From: Myxococcus stipitatus DSM 14675
Lineage (GTDB): Bacteria > Myxococcota > Myxococcia > Myxococcales > Myxococcaceae
Length of the DNA stretch: 64,000 nucleotides
Assembly: GCF_000331735.1 (NCBI RefSeq)
Contig: NC_020126.1
Location: 1,550,001-1,614,000 of the forward strand
Reading direction: 5' to 3'
Shown piece by piece: positions 1 to 8,875 of the stretch. The notes below the pieces were generated by a model, which made no database searches, had not been told where the DNA came from, and saw only the letters and a program-made list of their open reading frames with translations. How positions within the stretch are numbered: the stretch's first letter is position 1; every line of letters begins with the position of its first letter. The translations under genes and the position numbers were made by a program.

Positions 1-1721
1 AGCGGCTGCCCGAGGCCCGCATCGGCTACTTCCACCACATCCCCTTCCCGTCGTCGGAGGTCTTCCGCACGCTGCCCCGGCGCGATGAGCTGCTGAAGGG
101 GCTGCTCGGCGCGGACCTGGTGGGCTTCCACACGGTGAGCTACGTGCGGCACTTCTCGGGCTCGCTGTTGCGGCAGCTCGGGTTGGACACGGACGTGGAC
201 TGCATCACGTGGGAAGGGCGCCAGGTGCGCGTCGGCGCGTTCCCCATGGGCATCGACGCGGATGCCTTCGACGCGCTCGCGCGGGAGGTGGGCGTCCTGG
301 AGGATGTCGCCTCGGTGCGCCGGGGCGCGGAGGGTCAGCGGCTCCTGTTGGGCATCGACCGGCTCGACTACACGAAGGGCATTCCGCGCAGGCTCCTCGC
401 GGTGCAGCGGCTCCTGGAGCGGGAGCCCTCCTGGCGCGGGCGGCTGCGCTTCGTCCAGGTGGCCGTGCCCAGCCGCACGCAGGTGGAGGCCTACGCCACG
501 TACCGCGAGCAGGTGAACGAGCTGGTGGGCCGCATCAATGGCCAGTACGGCACCGTGCAGAACGTGCCCGTGCACTACCTCTTCCGCTCCTTCAACGAGA
601 AGCAGCTCGCGGGGCTTTACCGCGCGGCGGACGTGATGCTCGTCACCCCCGTGCGCGACGGGATGAACCTGGTGGCGAAGGAGTTCTGCGCCGCCCGCCC
701 GGATGACGATGGCGTGCTGGTGCTGAGCGAGTTCGCGGGCGCCGCGGACGAGATGCGCGGGGCGCTCGTCGTCAACACGTACGACATCGAGGCCACCGCG
801 GATGCCATCGAACAGGCGCTCAAGATGTCGGAGACCGAGCGGCGCGAGCGCATGCGCGGGCTGCGCGCCCAGGTGAAGGCCCACGACGTCCACTGGTGGG
901 TGTCCCACTTCCTGGGCCGCCTCCAGGGCCTGCCGACGGTGTCCGTGAACCGGGCGAAGGAAGGCGCGGAGGCGCTGGCGCGGATGAAGTCGGCAGAGCA
1001 CCTGGCGCTGATGCTCGACTACGACGGGACGCTGGTGGGCTTCGCGCCCCGGCCGGAGCTGGCCGCGCCGGACGACGCGCTCCAGGCGCTCCTGGCGAAG
1101 CTGGTGGCGCGGCCGAACACGACGGTGAGCGTGGTCAGCGGCAGACCTCGCGAGACGCTGCAGGCGTGGTTCGGCACCCTGCCCATGGGGCTCCACGCGG
1201 AGCACGGCCTGTGGTCTCGCCCGGCGCCGGGCCTGCCGTGGAAGATGCTGGAGGGCGTGACGCCGGAGTGGAAGGCCGCGGCCCGGCCGGTGCTCGACGA
1301 GTTCTCCGCGCGCATCCCCGGCTCGTTCGTGGAGGAGAAGTCCGCGTCGCTCGCGTGGCACTACCGGCAGGTGGACCCGGAGTTCGGCGCGATCCAGTCC
1401 CGCGAGCTGCGGCTGAAGCTGTTGGAGACCTTCGCGCGGCAGCCGGTGGACATCCTCCCAGGCGACAAGGTGGTGGAGGTGCGGCCCCACGGGGTGCACA
1501 AGGGGCGGGTGGTGGACTCGGTGACGCGCGCGCTGGCGCCGGGCACGCTGGTGGTGGCCATGGGCGATGACCGCACGGACGAGGACCTGTTCGCGGCCAT
1601 CCCCGAGGACGGGCTCACCGTTCACGCGGGCAACAAGCCCACGCGGGCCACGTACCGCGTCAGCGGCCCCCAGGAAGTGCGCGCGCTGCTGGCCGCGCTG
1701 GTGGAACCCTCGCCGGAATAA
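1..1721 (+). CDS. otsAB: Bifunctional trehalose-6-phosphate synthase/phosphatase, 5'-truncated by window edge
   Basis: Makes trehalose 6-phosphate from UDP-glucose and glucose 6-phosphate, then removes the phosphate to give trehalose, a cytoplasmic stress protectant. The frame is open from the first bases (in frame from position 3) and already reads the GT20 motif HHIPFPSSEVFRTLP, so the true start lies upstream. The synthase half shows GIDRLDYTKGI and DGMNLVAKEF. After a short link near position 960 comes a HAD phosphatase half with LDYDGTL (nucleophile and acid-base aspartates), VVSGRP and GDDRTDEDLF. Both activities in one chain is a known arrangement in several bacteria. It ends at TAA 1719-1721. 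Family call is secure; the missing N-terminus cannot be judged. Confidence 0.95.
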   Translation, partial: RLPEARIGYFHHIPFPSSEVFRTLPRRDELLKGLLGADLVGFHTVSYVRHFSGSLLRQLGLDTDVDCITWEGRQVRVGAFPMGIDADAFDALAREVGVLEDVASVRRGAEGQRLLLGIDRLDYTKGIPRRLLAVQRLLEREPSWRGRLRFVQVAVPSRTQVEAYATYREQVNELVGRINGQYGTVQNVPVHYLFRSFNEKQLAGLYRAADVMLVTPVRDGMNLVAKEFCAARPDDDGVLVLSEFAGAADEMRGALVVNTYDIEATADAIEQALKMSETERRERMRGLRAQVKAHDVHWWVSHFLGRLQGLPTVSVNRAKEGAEALARMKSAEHLALMLDYDGTLVGFAPRPELAAPDDALQALLAKLVARPNTTVSVVSGRPRETLQAWFGTLPMGLHAEHGLWSRPAPGLPWKMLEGVTPEWKAAARPVLDEFSARIPGSFVEEKSASLAWHYRQVDPEFGAIQSRELRLKLLETFARQPVDILPGDKVVEVRPHGVHKGRVVDSVTRALAPGTLVVAMGDDRTDEDLFAAIPEDGLTVHAGNKPTRATYRVSGPQEVRALLAALVEPSPE

Positions 1722-1800
1722 CGCGGGGGGCAGGTGACAGTCTCGCCCCCGACGGGTGTTGGGGTCTCAGGGCCGGATTCGCTGACGGAGATGAGACAAC

Positions 1801-3009
1801 ATGGATATCCCGCGTCGTGGGTTGCGGGTAGGGGCTGCGGTGCTGGTGGTGAGCTTCTCGGGGACGGGCTGCGGTCTCGGTGACGAGGCGGTCAACCACG
1901 ACCTGGAGTCCAGCGAATCGGCTTTGGAGCAGGGCCGGTCACCCCTGGCGCCGCTCGACCGGGAGGCCCTGCGACAGGCCCTCTCGGGACTGCCGGACTC
2001 GGCGGTGACGGCGGCGCAGGTCCGCGTCGAGGGCTCCGCGGGCCGCTGGCTGGGCAGCTCCGGCGTGGCGGACATCCACTCGGGCGCGCCCGTGCCGAAG
2101 AACGCACGCTTCCGCATCGGCAGCATCACCAAGACCTTCACCGCCACCGTGGTGTTGCAGCTCGCCGCGGAGCGACGCGTGGACCTGGACCGGCCCGTGC
2201 AACACTATCTGCCGGGACTGTTGCCATTGGATTACGGCCCCGTCACGGTGCGCCAGCTCCTCAATCACACGCACGGCCTGCCGGGAGTGCCGCTGCCGAC
2301 GAAGGACCCCGAGTGGTTCTTCGAGAACCGCTTCCGCCGCTTCACGCCCCGGGAGCTGGTGTCGCTGGCGCTGGAGCAGGAGCGGCGCTTCGAGCCGGGC
2401 ACGCGGCAGGAGTACGGCAACATCGGCTATCTCGTCGCGGGCCTTCTCATCGAGAAGGTGACGGGCCGGCCCTATGGCCACGCTGTGCGCGAGCGCATCC
2501 TCCAGCCGCTGGAGCTGAACGACACGTCCGTGCCAGGCAATGACCCCACGATTCCAGGCCCCCACGTCCGGGGCTACGAGGCCGTCACCCAGGGCGACGG
2601 CACGGTGCGCCTCATCGACGTCACGGAGTCGAACCAGTCCATCCCCTGGGCCGCGGGGGAGATGATTTCGACCACGGCCGACCTGGACACCTTCCTCTGC
2701 GCGCTCTTCCGGGGACGGCTGGTGCCGCCCGCGCAGCTCGAGGAGATGTTCACCGTTCCGGACGTGCCCTTCGCGGGCGGAGGCCGCGCGATGTACAGCG
2801 CGGGCCTGATGCGCATCCCCATCAACGGGCTCACGCTGTGGGGCAAGAGCGGGGACCGGCACGGCTACAACAACGGCATGGGCGCGACGCGGGACTTGCG
2901 CCGGCGCCTGGTCTACTCGGTGAACACGCTGCACATGGGGCAGGAGCGGCCGGCCATCGCCGACCGCATCGTCTCCACCACCTTCGTGACGCGGGGGTCT
3001 GGCCAGTGA
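1801..3009 (+). CDS. Beta-lactamase-fold serine hydrolase (class C / D-Ala-D-Ala carboxypeptidase family), exported
   Basis: A 402-residue penicillin-binding-fold hydrolase. The N-terminus is hydrophobic and ends in a cysteine (FSGTGC, about residue 24), an imperfect lipobox, so it is either a lipoprotein or a cleaved exported protein. The active-site set is present: S-I-T-K (SxxK) in GSITKTF near residue 107, Y-G-N (YxN) near 203, and a C-terminal KSGDRHGYNN block in place of the KTG triad, as often seen in esterase or peptidase members. The substrate is not deducible; peptidoglycan peptides or esters are the usual options. A GGAG lies about 10 bases upstream of the ATG. It stands alone between otsAB and a convergent gene. 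Confidence 0.85.
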   Translation: MDIPRRGLRVGAAVLVVSFSGTGCGLGDEAVNHDLESSESALEQGRSPLAPLDREALRQALSGLPDSAVTAAQVRVEGSAGRWLGSSGVADIHSGAPVPKNARFRIGSITKTFTATVVLQLAAERRVDLDRPVQHYLPGLLPLDYGPVTVRQLLNHTHGLPGVPLPTKDPEWFFENRFRRFTPRELVSLALEQERRFEPGTRQEYGNIGYLVAGLLIEKVTGRPYGHAVRERILQPLELNDTSVPGNDPTIPGPHVRGYEAVTQGDGTVRLIDVTESNQSIPWAAGEMISTTADLDTFLCALFRGRLVPPAQLEEMFTVPDVPFAGGGRAMYSAGLMRIPINGLTLWGKSGDRHGYNNGMGATRDLRRRLVYSVNTLHMGQERPAIADRIVSTTFVTRGSGQ

Positions 3010-3035
3010 GGTGACCGGGCCCCTTCCGGCGCGGC

Positions 3036-6000
3036 CTACCGCGTGAGCGACGCGGTGCGGCCGGTGGGGCCCTGGATGGCGACGCGGCGCCCGAAGGCGC
3101 GGTCCACCCGGCCCAGGAAGTCCCTGAACGCGGGGTACTCCTCCGCCTTCACCCGGGCGACGGAGAGCATCACCTCGCCGTCGGCGATGAGCTTGCCGTC
3201 CTCCACGCGGAAGTTCATGCGGAGGCGGCCGAAGGGCGTCGACTCATCCACCGCCTGGGGCAGCTCCGTCACGGACCAGCCCGCGGGCAGCGCGTAGGTG
3301 AGGTGGAACGTGTTCACCCACGGGCTCTGCATCACCAGGTCGAAGCGGCGCTCGGCCAGCGGCGCGAAGGCCTGCTGGTAGGTGCGGCCCGTGCCGAAGG
3401 GCAGGAAGCGCACGCCGTTGGGCAGCACCTCCGAGTAGCGCGGGATGCTCATCTGGAAGTCCATGGCCACGTCGTCGTCCAGCCGCGTGGTGTCGCTCAG
3501 CGTCACCTCGTTCACGGTGAGCCCGGGGAAGCTCTGCGCCCACGCGCGCTCGAAGGTGGACTTGCGCGTGGCCTCCGGGCGGTACGCGCGGCGGTACTCC
3601 GGCGCCGTCTGGCCGCTCACCGAGCTCTTGCCCGTCACCTGGGCGCTGCCGTCCGGGCGCAGCGTGACGCTCATCTTCAGGCGGGTGGCGTTGTCCTCCG
3701 CCTTCGCCTCGGGCGTGGTGAGGAAGGTGCTCTTGCCGTCCGGCTCCACCACCAGGACGTTGGCGACGCGGTCCGCGCTGGGCAGCTCCTTGGCGCCGTG
3801 GAACTCCGCGGTGCCATCCAGGTACAAATCGAACTTGGGGACATACGCAATCGCGTGGTTGAAGGCCGCGAGGCTCGCGGGCTCCGCGTCCAGCGCGCCC
3901 AGGTTGCGCATGCGCAAGAGCACCAGCCGGCTGTCGACGCCCGCGACGCGCAGCATGGAGTGGATGAGGCTCGCCTTGTCCTTGCAGTCGCCGAAGCGCC
4001 GCGCGAGCACCCGGTCGACGCGGTAGGGCTTGAAGCCGTGGATGCCGAACTCCAGCGCGACGTAGCGGGTGTTGGTGACGACGAAGTTGTAGATGGCGCG
4101 CACCACCGCCAGCTCGTTCTTCCGGTCCACGCCCTGGAGCACCTGGTCCACCGTCTGGCGCAGCTCCGTGTTGGGCTGGAGCTGGTCGCGCACCAGGCCC
4201 CACCAGTAGCGGCCCACCTGGTCCCACGTCTGGTACGTGGAGACGTGGAGGTTCTGGGCGACCTCCGCCCAGCCCGGCATGCCCGGCTCCGGCACCACCT
4301 TGGACACGTGCTTCGCGTTCCAGCGGTACAGCACGCGCCCGCCCTCCAGCGACTCCTGCGCGCTCTCCACGCTGCCCTGGCGGCTCTTGTTCCAGTACAG
4401 CGGGCGCTCCTTGGGCATCTCCACCAGGTACTGGAAGCGCAGCTTGGGATAGACGCCCTGCACGCTCTCCACGTCGCCCCAGTAGTCCGACAGCAGGTTC
4501 TCCTGCGCGGTGTCATCCAGCCGGTACGTCACCTCCAGCGTGTCACCGACGGCCAGGGATGGGAACGAGAGCACCTTGGCGCGGGCGTCGTAGTACATGC
4601 CCGTCCACGGCTCGTTGATGTTGCGGTCGTTCTCGCCGTAGCTCTCCACCACGGAGCCATCCAGCTTCGTCACCCGGGCGCGCAGCACGCGCACCTCCTG
4701 GCGGTCCGGCGAGTAGGTGATGGGCATGGTCCGGAACGCGTCCACGCCGCGCGCGTTCTGCACCTTCACCACCATCTGCGTCATGCGGCTGGACAGACCG
4801 CTCTTCTGGACGTGCACGTAGGTGTTGTCGACCAGGTAGATGGCGTCCTCGTGCACGTAGGCCTCGGCCTCCTTGGCCAGGGGCCTAGCGTCCACCAGGT
4901 GCTGCATGCCGGCGCCGGTGCCCTCGCCCTTGAGGGCGCGCAGGGCTTCCTTCAGGCCGGGGTTCTGCGGGCGCAGCACCAGCGAGCGCTCGAAGGAGGC
5001 CAGCGCGGGCTCGCGGCGGCCCGCGGCGAGCAGGGCGCGGCCCTCGCGCTCGTAGACCTCCGGCTCGTCCGGGGACAGCTCGCGGGCCTCGCGGAAGAGG
5101 GCCACAGCCGGCTCCACCGCGCCGTTGCTGGCCTTGAGCTCCGCGAGCCTCACGCGCGCGCCGTTGTCGAACGGGTTGAGGGTGACGAGCTGCGCGTACT
5201 CGCGCTCGGCGGCCTCCACCTGGCCGGTGTCCGCGAGCAGCGCGGCCAGTGAGCGGCGCGTGCCGGTGTCGTCGAAGCGCAGGGCCAGCACCACGCGCAT
5301 GCGGTCCATGGCCTCGCGGTCGCGGCCCAGCTGGCGCGACACCTGCGCGGCCGAGCGCACCACGCGCGGCAGCCGAGGTTGATAGCGGAACGCCTCCTCG
5401 ACGAGGGCCTGCGCGCGGGGACGCTCGCCCAGGGCCTCGTAGGCGCGCGCGAGCACCAGGCGCGCGGGGGCGTCGTCCGGCGTCTTCTCCAGCACGGGGG
5501 CCACGAGCTCCAGCACGCGCTCGGGGTGGCCGCGCTCCAGCTCGTGGTCGGCCAGGGCGACGCGGGCGTCGGACAGCGTGGGGTCCGCGGCGATGGCGGC
5601 CTCGATGAAGCGGCGGCGCTCGTTCAGGTCATCGCGCTGGAGGCTGGCGGCGAGCAGTTGCAGGCGCGCGTCCTTGGGGGCCTCTTCCGCGGCGAGCGCG
5701 GCCTCCACGGTGGCGGTGTGCTCGCGGTCGTCGAAGCCCCGGTAGAAGCCGAGGACTCGCGCGTAGTCAGCGCGCAGCTGCGGGTCCTCCGGCTTCTTCT
5801 CCACCAGGGCGCGCAGCGCGGAGGTGAGGGTGGGCAGCACCTGGGGCGCGGGGGCGGCGCCGCGCTCCACGGCGGGGACCTTGGCGGGCAGGGTGGCTCG
5901 GACGGAGGGAGACTCCTGGCGCAGGTAGAAGCCCAGCGGGCCGTTCTCCTGGCACACCTTGAGGAGCACGCGGTTGAGGCCCTTGCGAAGCTTCACGGAC

Positions 6001-6695
6001 ACGCGGGACTGGTCCGGGCGCGGCAGGTTGTAGCGGTCCTCCTTCGCGGCGAGCTGCCCGTTCACCCACAGGCGGAAGGCGCCGGAGGTGCCCAGACCCA
6101 GGGCCACGCGCGTCTCCTGGGAGGACTCCAGCCAGGTGACGGCGTAGGCCACGGCCTCGCGGTTGGGGCGCACGGAGCTGGCGAGGTCCACATAGCCATC
6201 CGCGGTGTTCGCGGTGAGCTTGTGCCAGGACACCTGGCGGCCCTTGGCGCCGGGGAAGCTGGCGGTGAGGTCCAGGGTGGGGCTCTCCGGGCCGAAGTCC
6301 GTGTCACAGCCCGACTTGCCCTCGTTGTCGAAGCCGCCGACGACGAAGTAGTCGCCGACGAAGCCCATGGACTGCTTCACCTCGTTGGCGCGCACCAGGC
6401 GGCCTCGGGCGCGCTCGGTGTCGAGCAGGAGCAGCTGCGCGGTGGCGCGGGTGTTCGCGTCGAACTGCCGGCGCGAGGCCACGTAGGCGTAGGTGCTCAC
6501 CAGGGGGGTGAGGTCCTCGACCTCGTCGACCAGGGAGTGCAGCCGCAGGAGGCTCGCGGCGGCGCGAGGAGAGGCGGCCTGCTTCATCGCCTCGGCCGCA
6601 TAGGTCCGAGCGGTCTCGTCCGCCGCGGGCCGAGCCTGCGCCCACAGGGGACAGGTGAGCACGAAGACTGCGGCCAGCCATGTGAAGCGGGACAT
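3036..6695 (-). CDS. Large exported TPR / DUF3857 / transglutaminase-like protein
   Basis: A 1219-residue protein. An upstream in-frame ATG at 6950 exists, but 6695 is chosen because it has a strong GAGGAG at good spacing and opens directly into a signal peptide (MSRFTWLAAVFVLTCPLWAQA). About residues 290-590 are TPR-like helices; about 600-800 fit DUF3857; then comes a transglutaminase-like core with RFGDCKDKASLIH (Cys near 903), FNHAIAY (His near 947) and LYLDGT (Asp near 958). All three catalytic positions are present, so cysteine protease or acyl-transfer activity is possible but unproven for this family. The C-terminal 200 residues look beta-rich. Probably periplasmic or surface-exposed. 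A lipoprotein gene is divergent 275 bp away. Confidence 0.85.
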   Translation of the reverse strand: MSRFTWLAAVFVLTCPLWAQARPAADETARTYAAEAMKQAASPRAAASLLRLHSLVDEVEDLTPLVSTYAYVASRRQFDANTRATAQLLLLDTERARGRLVRANEVKQSMGFVGDYFVVGGFDNEGKSGCDTDFGPESPTLDLTASFPGAKGRQVSWHKLTANTADGYVDLASSVRPNREAVAYAVTWLESSQETRVALGLGTSGAFRLWVNGQLAAKEDRYNLPRPDQSRVSVKLRKGLNRVLLKVCQENGPLGFYLRQESPSVRATLPAKVPAVERGAAPAPQVLPTLTSALRALVEKKPEDPQLRADYARVLGFYRGFDDREHTATVEAALAAEEAPKDARLQLLAASLQRDDLNERRRFIEAAIAADPTLSDARVALADHELERGHPERVLELVAPVLEKTPDDAPARLVLARAYEALGERPRAQALVEEAFRYQPRLPRVVRSAAQVSRQLGRDREAMDRMRVVLALRFDDTGTRRSLAALLADTGQVEAAEREYAQLVTLNPFDNGARVRLAELKASNGAVEPAVALFREARELSPDEPEVYEREGRALLAAGRREPALASFERSLVLRPQNPGLKEALRALKGEGTGAGMQHLVDARPLAKEAEAYVHEDAIYLVDNTYVHVQKSGLSSRMTQMVVKVQNARGVDAFRTMPITYSPDRQEVRVLRARVTKLDGSVVESYGENDRNINEPWTGMYYDARAKVLSFPSLAVGDTLEVTYRLDDTAQENLLSDYWGDVESVQGVYPKLRFQYLVEMPKERPLYWNKSRQGSVESAQESLEGGRVLYRWNAKHVSKVVPEPGMPGWAEVAQNLHVSTYQTWDQVGRYWWGLVRDQLQPNTELRQTVDQVLQGVDRKNELAVVRAIYNFVVTNTRYVALEFGIHGFKPYRVDRVLARRFGDCKDKASLIHSMLRVAGVDSRLVLLRMRNLGALDAEPASLAAFNHAIAYVPKFDLYLDGTAEFHGAKELPSADRVANVLVVEPDGKSTFLTTPEAKAEDNATRLKMSVTLRPDGSAQVTGKSSVSGQTAPEYRRAYRPEATRKSTFERAWAQSFPGLTVNEVTLSDTTRLDDDVAMDFQMSIPRYSEVLPNGVRFLPFGTGRTYQQAFAPLAERRFDLVMQSPWVNTFHLTYALPAGWSVTELPQAVDESTPFGRLRMNFRVEDGKLIADGEVMLSVARVKAEEYPAFRDFLGRVDRAFGRRVAIQGPTGRTASLTR

Positions 6696-6970
6696 CCGTT
6701 CTCCTCGGTGCGACATGCGTGTGGAGCGTCCGGCCCCAGCATTCCAGGCCGCCGACGCCGATGAACAGGCAAACCCTCCCGGGCCTTCCCCTGCATGCGG
6801 CCCCGGACGGCGGACAGGCAACCGAAAACGTCCCTCTGGAGGTGCGGTGGTTGGAGGTGGGTTCGGGTGGGCTTCAGGGTGGGAAATCAAGAAAAACGCG
6901 ACTAGATTGCGCCACCCGGGTCCCTGGGTCATTCCAGGGATGAAGGTCATCCGTTACCCAGGGAGTTTCC

Positions 6971-7945
6971 ATGCGTCGTCTTGTCGTGGTGCTGACCGCG
7001 TTGAACCTGGCCGCCTGTGCCCATGGTGGTGCCGCTCCGGAGTCCTCCGAGGTGGGGGAGGTGGGGGCGCAGAAGGCGCCGCCGCTGACGGCGGAGGCCA
7101 CGCCGGAGGCGCGCAAGGCGGCGTCGGAGGCGGAGGGGCTGGCGCGCAGCGGGGAGTCGGCGCAGGCGTTGCCGCTGTACCGGGTGGCGTGGGAGGGCGG
7201 GGTGAGGACGAAGGACCTGGCCTACAACGCGGCGTGTGCGGCGGCGTTGGCGAAGGCGTCGGATGAGGCGCTGGTGTGGTTGAGGCGCGCGGTGGAGGCG
7301 GGCTTCGACAACGCGAAGCACATGAAGAGCGACCCGGACCTGGTCAGCATCCGGGAGCTGCCGGGGTACGCGCCGCTGGAGCAGAAGGCGGCCGCGGCGG
7401 AGGCGAAGCTGTATGAGGCCGCGAACCCGGAGCTTCGGGATGAGTTGTTGCGGCGGATGGATGAGGACCAGGAGGCGCGGCAGGCGCTGATGGCCTCGAA
7501 CTTCAAGGACGAGGCGGCGCAGGCGAAGTTGCGCGAGGTGGATTCGCGCAACACGGTGTGGCTGAAGGGAATCATCGCGAAGGTGGGGTGGCCGGGGCAC
7601 GAGGTGGTGGGCGTGCGCGGCTCGTTCGCGGCGTGGCTGTTGGTGCAGCACGCGGACCAGGATGTGGCGTTCCAGTCGGAGGTGCTGCCGATGTTGGAGA
7701 AGGCGGTGGCGCGCGGCGAGGGCTCGGCGAAGAACCTCGCGTACCTGACGGACCGGGTGGCGGTGAACACCGGGAAGCCGCAGCGGTATGGGACGCAGCT
7801 GGAAGAGGTGAATGGCCGCATGGTGGCCAAGACGCTCGAGGACCCCGCGGGAGTGGATGAGCGACGCAAGGCCGTGGGCCTGGGGACCCTGGAGGAGTAC
7901 ATCCAAAGCTTCGAGCGGATGAAGGCGGCGAGCCAGAAGCCCTGA
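6971..7945 (+). CDS. TPR-type lipoprotein of unknown function
   Basis: A 324-residue protein with a textbook lipoprotein signal (MRRLVVVLTALNLAACAHGG, lipobox LAAC), GGGAG six bases before the ATG, and an alanine/glutamate-rich helical body. Residues about 50-115 look like one or two TPR units of the end-of-group type (alternating small and hydrophobic residues, NAACAAALAKASDEALVWL). No catalytic motif is visible. It is divergent from the large transglutaminase protein, so the two may share a control region, but no functional link is shown. Function unknown. Confidence 0.75.
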   Translation: MRRLVVVLTALNLAACAHGGAAPESSEVGEVGAQKAPPLTAEATPEARKAASEAEGLARSGESAQALPLYRVAWEGGVRTKDLAYNAACAAALAKASDEALVWLRRAVEAGFDNAKHMKSDPDLVSIRELPGYAPLEQKAAAAEAKLYEAANPELRDELLRRMDEDQEARQALMASNFKDEAAQAKLREVDSRNTVWLKGIIAKVGWPGHEVVGVRGSFAAWLLVQHADQDVAFQSEVLPMLEKAVARGEGSAKNLAYLTDRVAVNTGKPQRYGTQLEEVNGRMVAKTLEDPAGVDERRKAVGLGTLEEYIQSFERMKAASQKP

Positions 7946-7957
7946 GGGGCTCGAGAT

Positions 7958-7990
7958 GGGGGAGGGCGGTCGCGGCCCGCCCCCTCTCCC
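7958..7990. terminator. GC-rich hairpin between convergent genes
   Basis: GGGCGG at 7964-7969 pairs with CCGCCC at 7977-7982 across a 7-nt loop, and the stem extends outward with wobbles and one mismatch. It sits between two convergent stop codons. There is no T-run, so rho-independent function is uncertain. Confidence 0.4.
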
Positions 7991-7993
7991 TGC

Positions 7994-8875
7994 TCACTTC
8001 TTGAGCAGCGCCGTGAGTCGCTCGCAGTGTTCCTGGGCAGGGAAGTGGACGCTAGACGGCGTCAACGTTTCCTTCTTGCGAGTGAGAATCCAGGCACGGA
8101 ATTCAGAAGCAGCTCTACACAAGAGATCTCGGGCGCCGGCGAGATCGCCTGTGGATTCTGCAATGGATGCACGTTTCTCCATGCATGCCCATGCGGTCCC
8201 AGGAGGGGCATTTTTCAGGGCATCGTCCAGGGCTTGAATCCCTTCCTTCTCGCGACCCAGGACATGGAAGTATTCGGACGAGTTCAACGCCATGTCGCAG
8301 GCCGCCGCAGGAGCGGCAGCAGACTGCCTATCCATCAGGAATATCCTTGAGGCAGTACTCAAATTGCCTTTCCAACTCAGCTTCGACGAGCCGCGTTCTG
8401 AGTTGAAACTCGCGACAATGGAATACTCTCCAGCGTTGAGCAGGGCCGTCTCTTCGGGAGTGAGCACGAAGTGAACGACTGTCTGCTGGCTCTTGAGAGT
8501 CAAGTTGACGCTTCGTGGGGGATTCCCAACTCTCGTCAGCGGCCAGGTTGTTGGTGTCCGCACCCGGTTCTTTCGGGAGAAGACTTCGATAGAGAGAAAA
8601 CGGTCCCACCCTCCATCTGGAGCTTCAACCGAGAACTCGCTCTCGGTTTGGCGCTTGTTGTTTGGGTGAAAAAGACCTGGATGTCGCAATCCCACGGAGA
8701 GAACCAGAGGGCTTCCCTTGGGCAGTTGCTCCAGGCTGGACGCGACAAAGAGTCTGGGAACAGGGAGTGCCTGTTCCTCGGTCGAGTCGCCTGACTGGGC
8801 CCATCCTGGAGTCGCCACGAGGGCGGCAACGACCATGACCCAGGACGAAAAGCAGCAGAATACGGATGCCCTCAC
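7994..8875 (-). CDS. Exported hypothetical protein, beta-domain plus C-terminal TPR-like helices
   Basis: A 293-residue protein starting at GTG 8875, chosen because the GTG overlaps the TGA of the gene upstream (GTGA), which implies translational coupling. It has a signal peptide ending near WAQSG (residue 28). Residues about 35-180 look beta-rich and Ig-like; about 195-285 are helical and TPR-like (HVLGREKEGIQALDDAL). I do not recognise the family. Third-position GC is visibly lower than in the neighbours, suggesting a gene of foreign or lineage-specific origin. It probably works with the upstream product, which is itself damaged here. Confidence 0.65.
   Translation of the reverse strand: MRASVFCCFSSWVMVVAALVATPGWAQSGDSTEEQALPVPRLFVASSLEQLPKGSPLVLSVGLRHPGLFHPNNKRQTESEFSVEAPDGGWDRFLSIEVFSRKNRVRTPTTWPLTRVGNPPRSVNLTLKSQQTVVHFVLTPEETALLNAGEYSIVASFNSERGSSKLSWKGNLSTASRIFLMDRQSAAAPAAACDMALNSSEYFHVLGREKEGIQALDDALKNAPPGTAWACMEKRASIAESTGDLAGARDLLCRAASEFRAWILTRKKETLTPSSVHFPAQEHCERLTALLKK

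Noticed and set aside
1722..1760. Terminator after otsAB
   Set aside because: GGGGGC and GCCCCC can pair across a 13-nt loop, but the stem is short and there is no T-run; too weak to list.
3303..5252. Long open frame antisense to the transglutaminase gene
   Set aside because: It is the mirror of a high-GC gene; its product is rich in Val, Leu, Arg, His and Gly without motifs, and the opposite strand codes for a recognisable protein.
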